Program-made: the position numbers and the translations under genes
Shown here: positions 33,798 to 42,037 of the stretch, piece after piece
How the letters are laid out: each line of letters opens with the position of its first letter
Numbering within the stretch: the first letter of the stretch is position 1
Assembly (NCBI GenBank): GCA_024998595.1
Contig: JACOEK010000004.1
Location: 496,001-560,000, forward strand
DNA from: Nitrospira sp.
Lineage (GTDB): Bacteria; Nitrospirota; Nitrospiria; Nitrospirales; Nitrospiraceae
DNA: 64,000 nucleotides
Direction: 5' to 3'
The notes under the pieces: generated by a model
Database searches by the model: none
What the model was told of the DNA's origin: nothing
The model's input: only the letters and a program-made list of their open reading frames with translations

Positions 33798-36638
33798 ATG
33801 ACCCTCATCCTGCCCAACACCTCATCCGCCGTCGCCAGCGATCTTCGGCGTCTTCTTGGACATGCGAAGGTCCAGGACGACGTGCCCACGCTGACCGCCT
33901 ATGCCGTCGATGCCAGCATCTACCGCATGACGCCGAAGGCCGTGGTGTTGGCGGAGCATGAGGCGGATATCGACGCCGTCATCCGGTTTGCCGTATCGAG
34001 AGGCATCCCCCTCACGCCGCGCGCTGCCGGGACCAATCTTACCGGCTCGGCAGTCGGTGCGGGCATCATCCTCGATGTCTCCAAGATGAACCGTATCCTC
34101 GAACTGAACGAGGAGGAGCGCTGGGCCCGCGTGCAGCCCGGCATCGTGCTGGCGGAACTCAACAAGCAGCTGGGGCGGCGCAATCTGTTGTTCGGCCCGG
34201 ACCCTTCCAGCGGTGACATGTGCAAGCTTGGCGGCATGGTAGCGAACAATTCCTCCGGCCCTCACACGTTGATCTACGGCTCCGTGAAAGACAATGTGCA
34301 AGCCTTACGAGTCTGTTTGCCCTCGGGATCCTGGCTCTCTGCCGCGCCGATGGGATTGGACGATCCGGCGCTCGACCGGACGCTGGCCGCGCATCCCACG
34401 CTCAAACCGATCCTTGACCTCGTGCAACGGCAACGCGCCTTGATCGACAGGAAGAAGCCGACCGTCAGCAAGAACAGTTGCGGCTACAATCTCTTCGGGT
34501 TGGCCGACGGGTTGAACCAGGGCCTCTTCGATCTTCCCAAACTTTTCGTCGGCAGCGAAGGCACGTTGGGCATCGTCAGTGAGGCCACGCTCCGACTCGT
34601 GCCCAAGCCACAAGGGACGCTGACCGCCTTGATCCATTTCCGCCGGCTGGAAGAAGTCGGGGAGGCGGTGCCGCATCTTCTTGGCCTCCGCCCGAGCGCG
34701 CTGGAAGTGATGGACGCCAACACGTTGAACCTGATCGGACGCGCCGCGCATGGCATTCCGGCCGACGCCGCTGCAACCCTGCTCGCCGAACTCGATAGCA
34801 GCGACGGCGAAGCAGACTTGCGTGACCGCGCCGACCGCATGGCCGCGATCTGCCGCCGGTACCAACTCTGCGGTGACCTCACCATTGCCTATGACAAAGA
34901 GCAGCGGGACCAACTGTGGAAAGCCAGGAAAGCCCTCTATCCCACTCTCTACCGGTTCGATCCACGCAAGAAGCCGATCAACTTCGTCGACGATGTGGTG
35001 GTGCGCGCCGAACGCATCAGCGAACTGATCCGCTACCTCGAAACGTTCTTCGAGAGCCAGCATGTGCCGGTGGCGATCTTTGGCCATATCGGCAACGGCA
35101 ACGCCCACATCACGCCGCTGCTCGACGTCAACGACCGGCAGGACTTCGACAAGATGGTGCTGGCCTACCATGAGATCCATCAGGCCGTCTTGACCCGCTT
35201 CGACGGGTCGATCTGTGGCGAGCACGGAGATGGGCGGGTCCGCGCCGAATATGTCCGCAAGATGTTTGGCGAGGAACTCTATCAGCTCTTCGTGGAGGTC
35301 AAGCGGACCATCGATCCGGCGAACGTCATGAACCCCGGCATCAAGATCAGCGACGCGCCGTTCACCGACCATATCGACTACCAGCGGTTGTCCAAATCCT
35401 GCGCGACCTGCGCCAAGTGTAATTCCGTCTGTCCGGTCTACGATGTGTTTCAGTCGGAAGACATGAGCTCGCGCGGCTGGTACGAAATCGTCACGGCTAA
35501 GGACTATTCCTATCTGAACTCGAAGCGGGTGGTGGAAGCCTGCCTCAATTGCAAATCCTGTCGCACGATCTGTCCGGCAGGCGTCGATGTCTCGGAGCTG
35601 ATCCTGCAGCGGCGCGCCGAACAGCCCAATCAAGGAAGCCGTTGGCTGTTTGCGCTCCAGGCCAAGCTCCCGATATTTGAAGCGATGCTGAAACTTCTGG
35701 CGAAGACCCAAGGTCTCTGGGATCGCCCCGGCCCACGCGCCCTGCTCGAACGTCTGGCGGCGCCCTTGTTGAAGCGCATCGCTCCAACGGCCAAATTGCC
35801 GGCCGACATGGTCCTGCCGAAGCTGGCTCCCCGGCACCTCCGCGACCGCTATCAGGAGCTCACTCAGCCGAGTCCAACTGGAGTAGGCCCCCGCGTGGCC
35901 TATTTTCACGGCTGTGCGGCCAACTATTTTGACGACGGGGTGGGGGATGCGGTGATCGGTGTGTTGCAAAAACATCATGTGAAGCCTGAGCTTCCGCCGC
36001 AGCGCTGCTCCGGCACGCCGATCGAAACCTATGGCCATGTGGACCTCGTGAAGGAGAATGCGCGATTCAATCTTCAGTCGCTCAGGGGGTACGATCAGGT
36101 CGTGACTGGTTGCGCTTCCTGTACGCTCATGCTCAAGGAATACAAGAAGTTCTTCGAGGACGGGCCGGAGCGCCAGGCGGCGGACGCGTTGGCGAAGAAG
36201 GTGGTCCACATCACGGAATTCGTAGCGCGCTCGCCGGAACATCCACCCATGGGGGCGGCCGAGGGCTTGGGCAACCGGGTGACGTACCATTCCTCCTGCC
36301 ATCTGCGAGCGGCCGGCGTCACGAAGGAGCCGCGCCAGTTGCTCAAGCAGGTACCGGGATCGGACTATGTCGAGATGACCGATGCCGATCGCTGCGCAGG
36401 CGGAGCGGGCACGTATCTCGTGAAGGACTACGAGACCTCACAAAAGGTGTTCGAGCGGAAGCGCCGGAACATCGAGCAGAGCGGCGCGGACACGGTGGCC
36501 ACCAGCTGCCCGGCCTGCATGATCCAGCTGAACAACGGCCTGCGGGGGCGCGCGGCGGTCAAACACGTCGCGCAGGTGTTGAACGAGGCCTACGAGGCGG
36601 GCACACAACAGACGAAGACAGGACCAGGAGCCGGCTGA
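33798..36638 (+). CDS. FAD-linked 2-hydroxyacid dehydrogenase fused to GlcF-type iron-sulfur subunit
   Basis: This 946-residue protein joins two normally separate units. Residues ~40-510 are a VAO-type FAD domain and FAD-oxidase C domain (GTNLTGSAVGAGI, SSGPHTLIYG, VGSEGTLGIVSEATLRL, FGHIGNGNAHITPL, CGEHGDGRVRAEYV), as in GlcD or D-lactate dehydrogenase. Residues from Cys535 form two 4Fe-4S sites (CATCAKCNSVCP and CLNCKSCRTICP). Then come two CCG domains (FHGCAANYF/RCSGTPIETYG and YHSSCHLRAAG/CAGGAGTYLV), as in GlcF. It would oxidise a 2-hydroxyacid, glycolate or D-lactate, and pass electrons on through its Fe-S clusters. The stop codon overlaps the ATG of a diheme mini-cytochrome gene by one base, suggesting an electron-acceptor partner. 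Confidence 0.9.
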   Translation: MTLILPNTSSAVASDLRRLLGHAKVQDDVPTLTAYAVDASIYRMTPKAVVLAEHEADIDAVIRFAVSRGIPLTPRAAGTNLTGSAVGAGIILDVSKMNRILELNEEERWARVQPGIVLAELNKQLGRRNLLFGPDPSSGDMCKLGGMVANNSSGPHTLIYGSVKDNVQALRVCLPSGSWLSAAPMGLDDPALDRTLAAHPTLKPILDLVQRQRALIDRKKPTVSKNSCGYNLFGLADGLNQGLFDLPKLFVGSEGTLGIVSEATLRLVPKPQGTLTALIHFRRLEEVGEAVPHLLGLRPSALEVMDANTLNLIGRAAHGIPADAAATLLAELDSSDGEADLRDRADRMAAICRRYQLCGDLTIAYDKEQRDQLWKARKALYPTLYRFDPRKKPINFVDDVVVRAERISELIRYLETFFESQHVPVAIFGHIGNGNAHITPLLDVNDRQDFDKMVLAYHEIHQAVLTRFDGSICGEHGDGRVRAEYVRKMFGEELYQLFVEVKRTIDPANVMNPGIKISDAPFTDHIDYQRLSKSCATCAKCNSVCPVYDVFQSEDMSSRGWYEIVTAKDYSYLNSKRVVEACLNCKSCRTICPAGVDVSELILQRRAEQPNQGSRWLFALQAKLPIFEAMLKLLAKTQGLWDRPGPRALLERLAAPLLKRIAPTAKLPADMVLPKLAPRHLRDRYQELTQPSPTGVGPRVAYFHGCAANYFDDGVGDAVIGVLQKHHVKPELPPQRCSGTPIETYGHVDLVKENARFNLQSLRGYDQVVTGCASCTLMLKEYKKFFEDGPERQAADALAKKVVHITEFVARSPEHPPMGAAEGLGNRVTYHSSCHLRAAGVTKEPRQLLKQVPGSDYVEMTDADRCAGGAGTYLVKDYETSQKVFERKRRNIEQSGADTVATSCPACMIQLNNGLRGRAAVKHVAQVLNEAYEAGTQQTKTGPGAG

Positions 36639-36880
36639 TGACTTTTCGCAAAGTGGATCTGATTTTTGTGGTACTGGCGCTACTGGTCGTCGGGGGCGTC
36701 GCCTTACTGCCGTCGCCGCGTGACCGCAACCCGAAGGTGCCGGCCAACAGCGCGCACCAGGCCATCACAACGGAGAGCCAGTGTGCGACCTGCCATGCGC
36801 CTCAAGCCGTTCGCCCCTTGCCGGTGCAACATCCCAAGCGGCAGGATTGCCTGCATTGCCACGCGCGGGCGCAGGGGTAG
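36638..36880 (+). CDS. Membrane-anchored diheme mini-cytochrome c
   Basis: This 80-residue protein has one N-terminal hydrophobic anchor (residues 7-24, VDLIFVVLALLVVGGVALL) and two c-type haem sites, CATCH and CLHCH, in the short periplasmic part. ATG 36638 overlaps the TGA of the preceding dehydrogenase gene (TGATG), so the two are translationally coupled. I infer that it relays electrons near the fused GlcD/GlcF enzyme, although that enzyme has no visible export signal, which leaves topology unresolved. The protein fits no named family I can recall with certainty. Confidence 0.75.
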   Translation: MTFRKVDLIFVVLALLVVGGVALLPSPRDRNPKVPANSAHQAITTESQCATCHAPQAVRPLPVQHPKRQDCLHCHARAQG

Positions 36881-36958
36881 AGACACGCGCGACGAAAGAG
36901 TCGCGATGAACAGTGCAACAGGATTGAACGGGTCACTAAATGGAGGCCAGGTAAACAC

Positions 36959-37237
36959 ATGGTAAAGGTGCTGATTCTTGGACCGACCTTATTACAGCGG
37001 GTGACCGAGCCGGAATTGGATGTGGAAGTCGAAGGACCCACGGCCATCAAGCTGCTGATCGAAGGCAATGCGGAGTTGATGGATGCGCTGGCTCCGTTCA
37101 TCGTGCGCGGCGAATTGCTCGTGACCGTCAATCGCAAGGTCGGCTCGCTGGACTCGTTGGTAAAAGACGGCGACACGCTGAAAATCGCGCATCAATCCCG
37201 CGCCTCCTATGACGGGACGACCGACATTCCCACCTGA
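36959..37237 (+). CDS. MoaD/ThiS-like beta-grasp protein without terminal Gly-Gly
   Basis: This 92-residue protein has the course of a MoaD/ThiS ubiquitin-like fold: MVKVLILGPTLLQRV, VEVEGPTAIKLLIEG, LLVTVNRKVGSLDSLVKDGDTLKI. The last segment matches the 'v-x-D-G-D-e-v-x-i' turn of sulfur carriers. It then continues into AHQSRASYDGTTDIPT instead of ending in Gly-Gly, so thiocarboxylate chemistry is unlikely unless the tail is trimmed. GGAGGCCAGGTAAACAC gives a good ribosome binding site. It lies between the mini-cytochrome and a WYL regulator. Function unknown. Confidence 0.7.
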   Translation: MVKVLILGPTLLQRVTEPELDVEVEGPTAIKLLIEGNAELMDALAPFIVRGELLVTVNRKVGSLDSLVKDGDTLKIAHQSRASYDGTTDIPT

Positions 37238-37297
37238 GTCCGCCACTCAGGGGAAGCGAAGGGGCAAGCGCGAGGAGCGACGGAGGCGTGGGCAGCC

Positions 37298-38281
37298 ATG
37301 GCGCGTAACGATCAGGCCGTACGTCTGTTAGTGGTGTTGAAACAGTTGGAGGCATCGCGCCAGGGCCTCACGCTGGAGCAGTTGGCGGAGTCGCTGGCGC
37401 CCGGGTCCACTCGCCATCCCCGCACCCTCAGGCGCGATCTGGCCGCACTGGAAGAAGCCGGGTATCCCGTCGTGACCGAGCGGATCAACGGCCACACCTG
37501 TTGGCGGCTCATGGAGGGATTTCGCCAGGTTCCCGGTCTGCGGTTCTCGCCGTCGGAATTGATGGCACTTACGTTCAGCCGCCGCCTGATTTCCCCGCTG
37601 GAAGGCACCGAACTCCATACCTCGCTTCAATCGGCCCTGGGCAAGGCCGCCGCTGCGTTGCCGCCGCAAGGGGTGGCGCTGGTGCAACAGCTCGACGGCA
37701 CGTTCAGCGTCGGGCTCGGTCCGCACAAACGCTATCGACAACATCGCGATACTATCGACCGGCTCACCCGCGCCATCGCCAATGCCACCACCGTGCAGAT
37801 CCGGTACGACTCCGCCTCGCGTGGCCGCACGACCAGGCGCGAAGTCGATCCCTATCGGCTCTGGTACGCCACGGGCGGTCTCTATCTCATCGCCTATTGT
37901 CACCTGCGGCGCGAGCCGCGCCTGTTCGCCGTGGAGCGGATCAAGTCCGTCACGCCGACCGACCATCCCTATCAGATGCCCCTGCATTTCGATCTCGATG
38001 CGTTCGTACAGGATGCGCTCACGGTCATGCGCGGGCCGCGTATCGAGGTGGAACTCGAGTTCAACAAGGCCACGGCAGCCTGGGTGAAGGATCGGGTCTG
38101 GCATCCCACGCAGGGGACAAAGCGGGCGAAAGGCGGCGGGCTCCGCATGACCCTCTCCGTCGCTGATACTAGAGAGCTCGTCGGTTGGGTGCTCAGTTTC
38201 GGCAGCGGGGTGAAAGTCCTCAAGCCGGAGAGTCTGCATCAAGCCGTGGTCGACGAAGCCTGCCTCATCAGTCAGGGCTAA
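37298..38281 (+). CDS. WYL-domain transcriptional regulator
   Basis: This 327-residue protein has an N-terminal helix-turn-helix (about 1-65, with LTLEQLAESLAPGSTRHPRTLRRDLAALEEAG resembling DeoR-type winged helices). A WYL domain follows (about 150-240, with YRLWYATGGLYLIAYCHLR and LFAVERIKSVTPTD), then a C-terminal WCX-type extension (VELEFNKATAAWVKDRVWHPTQ). WYL regulators bind nucleic acid-like ligands and often sit in defence or DNA-damage contexts. Here the nearest genes are a MoaD-like gene and a symporter; the defence island is 6.5 kb away. Its target is unknown. Confidence 0.88.
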   Translation: MARNDQAVRLLVVLKQLEASRQGLTLEQLAESLAPGSTRHPRTLRRDLAALEEAGYPVVTERINGHTCWRLMEGFRQVPGLRFSPSELMALTFSRRLISPLEGTELHTSLQSALGKAAAALPPQGVALVQQLDGTFSVGLGPHKRYRQHRDTIDRLTRAIANATTVQIRYDSASRGRTTRREVDPYRLWYATGGLYLIAYCHLRREPRLFAVERIKSVTPTDHPYQMPLHFDLDAFVQDALTVMRGPRIEVELEFNKATAAWVKDRVWHPTQGTKRAKGGGLRMTLSVADTRELVGWVLSFGSGVKVLKPESLHQAVVDEACLISQG

Positions 38282-38359
38282 CAAGTCCGCTTGCACGTGT
38301 CGCTTCTCGCAGGATGCTTTCTGCGCGGGAAACGGGTATTCTCCCCAATTCGATTCTCT

Positions 38360-39712
38360 ATGACGACGACCAACGCCACATCCAATTGCCTCCCGATGCC
38401 CCTGTATACCCAGGTGCTCATCGCCGTGATCTTCGGCGGTCTGCTCGGAGTGATCTTCGGCCAGGAACCCTACCTGGGCGGGATCACCAATGCGCAGTTG
38501 GGCAAGCTCGGCATGGTCGTCGTGCAGTTGCTCAAGACGCTGGCCATTCCGCTGATCTTCTTCGCCATTCTCGATGCCCTCATCCGCACCAGCCTGCCGC
38601 TCAGCCAGGGGACCAGGCTGCTGGTCATTTGTCTGGTCAACGTGACCGTGGCGATGACGATCGGTCTGGTGATCATGAACACGTGGCAGCCGGGCTTGTC
38701 CTGGCAGGGGCATGTCGATCAGTTGTTGCAGCTCGTGCCCGGTTCGAAAGCACCGGCCAAAGTGGCGACGTCACAAACACCGATCGAAGACCTCGCCGCT
38801 TACATTCCCCGCACCATTCTTTCGCCCTTTTCCACCAATAACATCATCGGGGTCGTGTTGCTGGCGCTGGTTCTCGGCACGTTCCTGCGCCGCTTGCACA
38901 TCAAGGCGTCCAGAGCCGGCGCGGAGGACCATGCGGTGGTGCGGGTCGTGGAATGGGTATACGAATGGCTGGTGCGTATCCTCGGCTGGATCATTCACCT
39001 GGTGCCGTTGGCGGTGTTCGGCGTGGTGGCGCAAGTGGTCGGCAAGTCCGGCGTGGGCGTCTTTTCCGTGCTCTGGATCTTTCTGGTGGCCATGCTCGCG
39101 GGGCTGACGATTCACTCTCTCATCTATTACCCGCTGGTGGCCTGGTTCGTGGGGAAGAAATCGCCGAAGGTCTATGTGGGGGAGGGGGCCGACGCAATCA
39201 TGACGGCCATGTCCTGCAACAGCAGCCTGGCGACGGTGCCGGTCACGCTCCAATGCCTCCACCGGATGAACGTGTCGGCACAATCGGCGCGCCTCGCGGC
39301 CTGTGTCGGCACGAACCTCAACAACGACGGCATCACCCTCTACGAAGCGATGGCTGCGCTGTTTCTCGCCCAGGCCCTGGGGTATGACTTGTCGTTGACC
39401 AGTCAGTTCTTGATCGTGGCCGCCTCGATCATTGCCGGGGCCGGCGTGGCGGGCATTCCTGAAGCCGGGCTGATCGTCCTGCCGCTCGTACTGTCGGCGG
39501 CCGGCCTGCCGGACACCGTCATCGCTGCCGCCATTCCTCTCATCATGACGGTGGATTGGATCATCGCCCGCGCGCGCTCGGGCGTGAATGTCATGAGCGA
39601 CATGCTCGTAGCGATTCTCCTGGATGTGGGGCACGCAGCGCCTGCCGCCCAACCAGCCCCAGCCCACTATCAACCAGAGCCGGTGCGGCGGTCCGAGTCG
39701 CCGCTATCCTAG
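38360..39712 (+). CDS. Dicarboxylate/amino-acid:cation symporter (SDF/DAACS family)
   Basis: This 450-residue membrane protein matches the glutamate/dicarboxylate symporters. It has eight or so hydrophobic helices plus the two re-entrant loops: SCNSSLATVPVTL (the serine-rich HP1 motif), NLNNDGITLYEAMAALFLAQ (the NMDGT region, here NNDG), and GAGVAGIPEAGLIVLP (HP2). I chose ATG 38360; the frame is open upstream, and ATG 38396 at MPLYTQ is an alternative. The change of NMDGT to NNDGI suggests altered cation or substrate coordination. Substrate not determinable. Confidence 0.88.
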   Translation: MTTTNATSNCLPMPLYTQVLIAVIFGGLLGVIFGQEPYLGGITNAQLGKLGMVVVQLLKTLAIPLIFFAILDALIRTSLPLSQGTRLLVICLVNVTVAMTIGLVIMNTWQPGLSWQGHVDQLLQLVPGSKAPAKVATSQTPIEDLAAYIPRTILSPFSTNNIIGVVLLALVLGTFLRRLHIKASRAGAEDHAVVRVVEWVYEWLVRILGWIIHLVPLAVFGVVAQVVGKSGVGVFSVLWIFLVAMLAGLTIHSLIYYPLVAWFVGKKSPKVYVGEGADAIMTAMSCNSSLATVPVTLQCLHRMNVSAQSARLAACVGTNLNNDGITLYEAMAALFLAQALGYDLSLTSQFLIVAASIIAGAGVAGIPEAGLIVLPLVLSAAGLPDTVIAAAIPLIMTVDWIIARARSGVNVMSDMLVAILLDVGHAAPAAQPAPAHYQPEPVRRSESPLS

Positions 39713-39752
39713 CTCCATCACTGCTTACCGAACGCTCAATTCCCCTGCATCC

Positions 39753-40934
39753 TCACGGCCGCATTTCAGCCCGTAACGTCTCCCCGCGAAAATGATTCGG
39801 CAGCAGCATGATGCAGTTGGGATTGAACCCCTGCGATTTCAGCGTATCGATGCTGCCCACCACTTTGCCGCCCTTTTTCAGGTCGATCACCGTGACGGAG
39901 CCGTCGCTCATGCCCTCCAGGTTGAGCAGGCTGTTCTGCACGAACAGGTAATGTTCATCGGGGGAGAGCACAGAATGGTGCGCGCCGTTGGCGGCTGGAA
40001 TGGCCTGCAGAAACTTCGGGTGGCGCGGATCGCTGTTGTCGTACACATTCACGAAGCCCGGCTTCGCCGTGGTGACGAATAGGCGATCGCCCTTGGCGTT
40101 GTAGAGCATTTCCAGCGGCATACCCTGCTGTCGCGGCCCGAAGTCATCGATCTCGTGAAACGAGAATGACGCGGTGGTCGGGTCCCAGACCCCGGCCCAG
40201 AGTGTGGCTTCCAGCATGTTCGTGATGTGGACCACCGGCGGCGTCGCGTTCGGCGAAAACATCACTTCAACCGGCGCAGATTTCGAGGGAGTCGGTTTGG
40301 ACGACACCCGATGCGTCGAGAGCACCGCGCCGGTGGTGGCCTCGATCACCGTGATGGAATCACCCGCTTCAGACATGTCGGGCTTGACCGTGCTGGTGAT
40401 CAATACCCGGTTGATGCCGTTGTGGATCGCAATCCCGTGCGGATAGCGCACGGAGACCGGGGCGCCCTCGCCCGTGCGCACCACCTTCGTCGGCTTGTCC
40501 GTCATCGCATCACCCATGATCACCGTGCTCGACCCCATGCAGGTGAGGAACCAGGTGCGGTTGTCTTCAGAGACCACCAGGTCTTCCAGTACCTGGCACT
40601 CCGGCACTTCGATCGCGCGCAGCCGATAGGGGAAACGGGTCAGATCCACGGCGTGCAGTACGCTCTTGTTCAGCGCGGTGATGTAGGCCTTGGTCCGGTC
40701 GCGGTTGAAGAAAATGTGGTGCGCGACCAGATCGGGGGGCAGCGGCACTTCCATCAGGATTTTACCGAAGTCGGCGGATTCGGGATCGATGTCCATGATC
40801 GCGATCCCTTCGCGGCGCACCGGCTGGTTCGGCTTGCTCTCATAGTTGAGCAGCGCCAGCAGTTCGGCCGAGGCTACTGACGTACAGGAGAGGAGCAGCA
40901 GGGAGAGACAGGTGAGGAGCCGGATGCGTGTCAT
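39753..40934 (-). CDS. Secreted beta-propeller (YVTN/lactonase-like) protein
   Basis: This 393-residue protein has a signal peptide (MTRIRLLTCLSLLLLSCTSVASA), possibly with a lipobox-like LLSC, although cleavage at ASA-E is more likely. Blade-like repeats follow: AYITALNKSVLHAVDLTRFP, TWFLTCMGSSTVIMGD, RLFVTTAKPGFVNVYDN and YLFVQNSLLNLEGMSDGSVTVIDLKKGGKVVGSIDT. They are typical of seven-bladed YNCE/YVTN propellers. AAGGAGGCTGATC precedes ATG 40934, which I preferred over upstream in-frame starts. The likely location is the periplasm. Ligand or enzymatic role unknown. Confidence 0.82.
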   Translation of the reverse strand: MTRIRLLTCLSLLLLSCTSVASAELLALLNYESKPNQPVRREGIAIMDIDPESADFGKILMEVPLPPDLVAHHIFFNRDRTKAYITALNKSVLHAVDLTRFPYRLRAIEVPECQVLEDLVVSEDNRTWFLTCMGSSTVIMGDAMTDKPTKVVRTGEGAPVSVRYPHGIAIHNGINRVLITSTVKPDMSEAGDSITVIEATTGAVLSTHRVSSKPTPSKSAPVEVMFSPNATPPVVHITNMLEATLWAGVWDPTTASFSFHEIDDFGPRQQGMPLEMLYNAKGDRLFVTTAKPGFVNVYDNSDPRHPKFLQAIPAANGAHHSVLSPDEHYLFVQNSLLNLEGMSDGSVTVIDLKKGGKVVGSIDTLKSQGFNPNCIMLLPNHFRGETLRAEMRP

Positions 40935-41152
40935 GATCAGCCTCCTTGAATAAAGTAGGGCGTATGAGTTGTGAAAAAGGGTACTCCTGTAATGGGACAT
41001 AGGCAAGGGCGCGTCAGTGAAATGGAAGCATTTGAGGGAGGTGGGGCGAACAGACGACAAGCCGTCAACTCGCAGTGCCTCGTGGTCTTTCCATGGACCG
41101 CGTATCGAGAATCCTGTATGCTGCGCCTCGCCCAATGGCCGGGAGGACGAGC

Positions 41153-41923
41153 ATGACGGACGACGCACGCATCCGCATTTTCGATAGCCAGGGACAGGAC
41201 TACAAGCAGGCCTTTCAAATTTTCCTCGACCACACGGACCAAAAGCGTAATGCCCGCACGTGGCTCGAGCGGGTGGTGAAGGGACTTCCGAATCGGCAGA
41301 CCTTCATCGACGCAGGGGCGGGGAACGGAGAGCTGGCCAAGACGTTCGCCGGCTCCTTCCATCGCACCATCGCCGTCGAACCGAATACCTATCTGTTAAA
41401 TCAGCTCCGCCAGGCCCTCCCTGATGTCGAAGCACACGACCGGCCGATCATGGAGGCGCAACCGACCGCCCAGGGCGATTTCGTGCTCTGCTCCCACACC
41501 CTCTACTATATTCCCGCCACGGAGTGGCTGGCCCACATCGAGCGGCTCGTCAGCTGGATGGCTCCGGGCGGCGTCACGGTCCTCGTCCTACAGCACCGCG
41601 AGAGCGGCTGCATGAACATGCTGCATCATTTCTTCGGCCACCGCTTCGAACTCCGGCAGACCATGGAGGCGTTTCGCGCCAAACATGGCGACCGGTATGA
41701 AGTCACCATGACGATGGACCCGGCCCACGTCGAGACGCCCGACCTCGTGAAGACCAGCGCCGTGGCGGAATTCATGCTGAATCTGCTCAACCTCACCAAC
41801 CCGCCGACCAAGCGCGATGTGGAGACCTATCTCAACGCCCACTTCGCGCAACCGAACGGAAGTTTTAAGATCCCGGTCCACCAGGATTTCGTTGAAATCC
41901 GGCATGGAGCCGCGCGGCGCTAA
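41153..41923 (+). CDS. Class I SAM-dependent methyltransferase
   Basis: This 256-residue protein has the SAM-binding motif I FIDAGAGNGELAKTF at about residues 51-65, an acidic end of strand 2 (TIAVEPN), and a motif IV region (DFVLCSHTLYYIP) typical of small-molecule methyltransferases. The second half contains a helical cap (MNMLHHFFGHRFELRQ). GGGAGGACGAGC lies before ATG 41153; the frame extends 78 nt upstream without good support. It is divergent from the propeller gene. Substrate unknown. Confidence 0.82.
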   Translation: MTDDARIRIFDSQGQDYKQAFQIFLDHTDQKRNARTWLERVVKGLPNRQTFIDAGAGNGELAKTFAGSFHRTIAVEPNTYLLNQLRQALPDVEAHDRPIMEAQPTAQGDFVLCSHTLYYIPATEWLAHIERLVSWMAPGGVTVLVLQHRESGCMNMLHHFFGHRFELRQTMEAFRAKHGDRYEVTMTMDPAHVETPDLVKTSAVAEFMLNLLNLTNPPTKRDVETYLNAHFAQPNGSFKIPVHQDFVEIRHGAARR

Positions 41924-42037
41924 CAGTGTCGTCTGGTCACGGAAGGTTCGGGCTTCTCTCCACCTCCCTTGACCTCTTCCGTCGTCCGGCCCATGCTAGG
42001 GCGCAACTAGCGACTTGTTGAGACTCCATACCCTGAG

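Noticed and set aside
34305-36302. Long minus-strand frame (665 codons) opposite the GlcD/GlcF fusion gene
   Set aside because: It is antisense to an unmistakable enzyme gene and shows Arg/His-rich random composition typical of GC-rich shadow frames.
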